Of a stretch of 64,000 nucleotides of DNA, positions 61,008 through 64,000 are shown one piece after another. Within the stretch, counting starts at the first letter, position 1, and each line of letters opens with the position of its first letter. The notes below the pieces were generated by a model. That model made no database searches. It saw only the letters and a program-made list of their open reading frames with translations, and was not told where the DNA came from. This DNA comes from Burkholderiaceae bacterium 16 (lineage in GTDB: Bacteria; Pseudomonadota; Gammaproteobacteria; Burkholderiales; Burkholderiaceae), in assembly GCA_000955785.1 (NCBI GenBank), contig JYOD01000091.1:1-64000 (forward strand). The letters run 5' to 3'. The position numbers and the translations under genes were made by a program.

Positions 61008-63395
61008 TCAGGGCACGGGTGCCGCATCTGCGGCCTCGGCGAAGCGGCCAAGGTGCATGGCGGCATTGCCGAGCAGCAGCTCATTGCCGATGAGCCGTTT
61101 GCTGTAATGGCTGACCGGCGTCTCGTGTTGCAGTCCGACAGCGCCATGCAGCTGCAAGACATCAAACGCGATAGCGCGACCAGCCATGCCGGACAGGTAC
61201 TTGGCGGCGCTGACCCGGCGCCTGCGTTCGTCGGGGGGCGCGGCATGCCAGCCGATCAATGCCTGCCGCACCAGATGACGTGCACCGCTCCAGGCGCGAT
61301 AGTGATCGACCATGCGATGCTGCAAGACTTGCTGTTCCGCCAGGGTGCGTCCGAACTGCTTGCGTGTCCGCAGGTACTCGACAGTGATGCCCAGCACGCG
61401 CCGCATGACACCGACGCTTTCAGCGCACAGGGCGATGGTGGCCAGTGCCATCGCATGCTCCGTTGCGGCCACCGCGTCGTCCCCGCGGCCGATCAAGGCG
61501 CCGGCCGCCAGCGCAACGGAGTCCAGCCGCACGTCAGCCGCGCCGCGCGCGTCGTGGAGCTGATAAGCGCGTATCACGACACCACGGGCTTCCGCCGGCA
61601 CGTCGAATACCCCAAGACTGCCGTCTTCCAGCTTCGCGGCGACGATGAAGTGGTGCGCCTGGGCGCCACCCATTACCAGTGGATTGATACCATCGAGCTG
61701 CCAGCCTTCACCAACCCGCCGCGCGGTTATCGTCGGGCGCAGCGTCCGCCCCGCGACGGGCTCATCGCCGCAGGCCACCGCGCAACGCGCATCGCCACTG
61801 GCCAGCGCCACCAGTCGCGCATCGCGCGTGGTGCTGGCCGGCAGCGCAAGAAGGGCCTGAACCCCGAGTACCGCGTTCCAGGGAAGAGGTTCCAGCACGA
61901 GCGATTCCCCAAGTGCTTCCACTAGAGGCAACAGGTCTTCCATGGACCGGCCCAAGCCGCCAAAAGCTTCCGGCATTGCCAGGTTGGTCAAGCCCAGGTC
62001 GATAAGACCTGCCCAGGCCTCATTGTCAAAGCCGCCCTGCATGCCGATGATCTTCTGCCGGCGCTCGAAGCTGTAGTGGCCATCCAGCCAGCGGCGCACG
62101 GTATCGGCCATCATGGCCTGCTCTTCGCCGAGGTAATCATTGCGGGGCCGGTCGAGTTCGGTCTGCCCGGCAAATATTGCCTTTGCAACGATCTGGCGCT
62201 GGATCTCCGAGGAACCGCCCGCCAATGAGCTGCCACGATAGCGCCACATATGCAGAGTCGTGTTGCCTGCGTGGGCCGAGGGCCCCTGCCCAGCCTGCGG
62301 CCGGCCTTCCAACGCCTCAGGATCGAACCGCAGGGAGGCGGCACCATGCGCATCCATTCGGAACAAGTGAAGATCCTGCAGCAACTGAATGCCTTCGAGT
62401 TTCAGCAGGGACGCTTCGAGGTCGGGACTGCCCCCTTCCGCTGCCTGCCGCACGGCTGGCCACCACGCCGCATCAAGCGCGCGCAGGCGAATGTCCAACG
62501 CGGCGTGGCGGCGCGCGACCAGGGCGTGCTCAACGGCGTGCTCCATGTTCACAGGCTGGCCTTCCTCATTGCGCCGCGCCCGGACCAGTTCCGCGGCACG
62601 GGCCAACTCCGCCTTGCACTCAGCCACCCGAGCCACGAACAGACGTTCGATCACCAACAGTCCCTTGGCGATGGCCCATCCACCGTCTGCTTTGCCGACC
62701 AGATTGGCTTCAGGCACCCTCACATCGTCAAAGAACATCTGGACGTGGAACAGCGCGCCGTTGATATAGCGGATTGGCCGCACCGTCACGCCGGGTGAGC
62801 GCAAGTCGATCAGCAACACGGAGATGCCATCCTGCTTGCGCAACGCAGTCGGATCGGTGCGTACCAGCACCAGGGCCCAGTTGGCCCAATGCCCCAGGCT
62901 TTGCCAGATCTTGGAGCCATTCACGATCCATGCGTCGCCATCGCGACGTGCCATGGTGCGCAGCGCGGCCAGGTCCGAGCCCGCGTCGGGCTCGGAATAG
63001 CCCTGTGCCCAGAAATCGTCAAAGGAAAGCATCCCGGGCAGGAATCGGCGGCATTGCTCCTGTGTGCCGTGGCGGATCAATGTGGGGCCGATGGTATCGA
63101 TGCCGAGGTTTTCGATATACGGCGCGTCGCTGGCCGCCAGCTCCTCCCGAAAGATGGCCTGTTGCACCAGCGACCATCCCGGCCCGCCGTGCCCGGCCGG
63201 CCAACCCGGCGCCGCCCAGCCGCGCGCATGCAGAATGCGATGCCATCGGGCCGCCTGCTCCCGGGTGACAAGACAATGGGCGCGCGTCGCAGCGCGGATA
63301 TCGGGCGGCACTTCGTCGCGCAGGAAGGCGCGGATTTCCTTGCGGAATGCCTCGTCAGTGCGTTGAACCGATCCGGTGTCTGACAGGTGCGACAT
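61008..63395 (-). CDS. Fused tandem acyl-CoA dehydrogenase
   Basis: About 795 residues containing two acyl-CoA dehydrogenase units in one chain. The first (about 1-390) has the N-terminal helical part, the FAD segment GYSEPDAGSDLAALRT and RYRGSSLAGGSSEIQRQIVAK. The second (about 415-795) is more diverged (TVRRWLDGHYSFERRQ, YLRTRKQFGRTLAEQQ, LQLHGAVGLQHETPVSHY). Two-subunit enzymes of this kind oxidise dicarboxyl-CoA, pimeloyl-CoA or steroid side chains; fusion replaces the two subunits. The start at 63395 (MSHLSDTG) has AAGGAA upstream; an ATG 15 bp earlier is possible. It lies between an enoyl-CoA hydratase and a Bug receptor gene on the same strand. Confidence 0.82.
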   Translation of the reverse strand: MSHLSDTGSVQRTDEAFRKEIRAFLRDEVPPDIRAATRAHCLVTREQAARWHRILHARGWAAPGWPAGHGGPGWSLVQQAIFREELAASDAPYIENLGIDTIGPTLIRHGTQEQCRRFLPGMLSFDDFWAQGYSEPDAGSDLAALRTMARRDGDAWIVNGSKIWQSLGHWANWALVLVRTDPTALRKQDGISVLLIDLRSPGVTVRPIRYINGALFHVQMFFDDVRVPEANLVGKADGGWAIAKGLLVIERLFVARVAECKAELARAAELVRARRNEEGQPVNMEHAVEHALVARRHAALDIRLRALDAAWWPAVRQAAEGGSPDLEASLLKLEGIQLLQDLHLFRMDAHGAASLRFDPEALEGRPQAGQGPSAHAGNTTLHMWRYRGSSLAGGSSEIQRQIVAKAIFAGQTELDRPRNDYLGEEQAMMADTVRRWLDGHYSFERRQKIIGMQGGFDNEAWAGLIDLGLTNLAMPEAFGGLGRSMEDLLPLVEALGESLVLEPLPWNAVLGVQALLALPASTTRDARLVALASGDARCAVACGDEPVAGRTLRPTITARRVGEGWQLDGINPLVMGGAQAHHFIVAAKLEDGSLGVFDVPAEARGVVIRAYQLHDARGAADVRLDSVALAAGALIGRGDDAVAATEHAMALATIALCAESVGVMRRVLGITVEYLRTRKQFGRTLAEQQVLQHRMVDHYRAWSGARHLVRQALIGWHAAPPDERRRRVSAAKYLSGMAGRAIAFDVLQLHGAVGLQHETPVSHYSKRLIGNELLLGNAAMHLGRFAEAADAAPVP

Positions 63396-63473
63396 CTTCT
63401 GTTCCTTCATGGATGTTCAATTCGGGCAACAGGATCTGCGTGGCGCTTATCGTCGATTGCCGATTGCCGGACA

Positions 63474-64000
63474 TCAGGCTTGCCAGCGAGGCTTGCGCTT
63501 TTCCACGAACGCCGTTAGCCCCTCTCTTGCGTCTTCGGTCGCGATGACGTTGCCAAACGTCTCGACAGCGGTAGCCACGCCGCGACGGTAGTCGGAGTCG
63601 TTCGCACGCATGAACGCCAGCCGCCCCATCCGCATGATTTCCGGCGACTTCCGGCACAGGACCTGCGCCAGTGCGCGTGCCTCTTCCATGACGTCCTGCT
63701 CGGGAACCACACGGCTGACCAGCCCCAATGACATGGCTTCCCCTGCGTCAAAGGTGCGCCCCGTGAACAGCAGGTCAAAGGCGCGGTGCCGGCCAACGAT
63801 GCGAGGCAGATGTGTGTAGTGAATGGCTGGCGTCAGCCCGACATCGATTTCCGGATAGCCGAAGGAAGCCGTATCGGCGGCGACAATCATGTCGCAATGA
63901 ATGGCCAATGTCATGCCACCGCCGCGCGCGGTGCCGCCAACCGCTGCAATGGATGGCTTGCCGAGGCGGAATTGCGCATCACACAAGCCGTTGTATAGCT
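63474..64000 (-). CDS. Enoyl-CoA hydratase/isomerase family protein (cut by window edge)
   Basis: The frame is open to the right edge; 175 residues are seen. It contains GKPSIAAVGGTARGGGMTLA (oxyanion-hole loop), CDMIVAADTASFGYPEIDVGL, and ends EDAREGLTAFVEKRKPRWQA. The catalytic-Glu region carries GYPEIDVGLTPA, as in crotonases. Reactions in the family include hydration of enoyl-CoA and related CoA-ester chemistry. It is followed by the tandem acyl-CoA dehydrogenase 78 bp downstream, so a beta-oxidation-like operon is likely. The N-terminus lies outside the window. Confidence 0.85.
   Translation of the reverse strand, partial: LYNGLCDAQFRLGKPSIAAVGGTARGGGMTLAIHCDMIVAADTASFGYPEIDVGLTPAIHYTHLPRIVGRHRAFDLLFTGRTFDAGEAMSLGLVSRVVPEQDVMEEARALAQVLCRKSPEIMRMGRLAFMRANDSDYRRGVATAVETFGNVIATEDAREGLTAFVEKRKPRWQA

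Overview
The window is GC-rich beta-proteobacterial DNA, most likely from Burkholderiaceae (Cupriavidus/Ralstonia-like). The reasons are high third-position GC, two Bug-type solute receptors, many LysR/GntR/MocR/TetR regulators beside small catabolic operons, and a DUF2760-Hsp70-Hsp70 trio. The genus is an inference. No rRNA, tRNA or CRISPR array was seen.

Region 1 (1-12.9 kb) looks like a catabolic island: gamma-carbonic anhydrase, a mandelate racemase with every catalytic residue kept, a nitrilase, an LctP-type 2-hydroxyacid permease, a threonine/phenylserine-type aldolase, a LysR regulator, a large FAD/Fe-S 2-hydroxyacid dehydrogenase, a serine-glyoxylate-type aminotransferase and a GntR regulator. 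A near-identical 14-bp dyad (TCAATCCCGYTTGA) lies in both outer divergent promoters, about 11 kb apart. This suggests one regulon for a nitrile, 2-hydroxyacid or glyoxylate substrate.

Region 2 (13-27.5 kb) is mixed: a diheme cytochrome c, a DUF2092 protein with a Gly-rich exported partner, a LysR/SdsA-type alkylsulfatase pair, and small lipoproteins. It also holds a decayed stretch (truncated LysR; a Bug gene fused by deletion to the tail of a D-threonine-aldolase-like gene, then RidA), an ArsR/SRPBCC-GST operon with a clear operator, a second RidA and a GT1 glycosyltransferase.

Region 3 (27.5-32.1 kb) is an aromatic amino acid block (tyrB, aroP, hpd) with a divergent Lrp regulator. Region 4 (32.2-43.4 kb) has a pyruvyltransferase-like gene, the DUF2760 plus two Hsp70-like trio, a MocR/DJ-1 divergent pair with a dyad operator, and an MFS transporter.

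Region 5 (43.6-55.9 kb) is a seven-gene minus-strand operon: two flavin hydroxylases, a one-domain extradiol-type dioxygenase, an FAA-family hydrolase, a FadL/TodX channel, a fused indolepyruvate:ferredoxin-type oxidoreductase and a beta-keto acid cleavage enzyme. A divergent TetR gene and a 14-bp inverted repeat control it. It is probably an uncommon route for an aromatic compound.

Region 6 (56-64 kb) has a broken ankyrin gene cut by an IS200/IS605 element (intact TnpB, frameshifted TnpA), a 3' fragment of an enoyl-CoA hydratase, and the end of a CoA-thioester operon (enoyl-CoA hydratase, fused tandem acyl-CoA dehydrogenase, Bug receptor).
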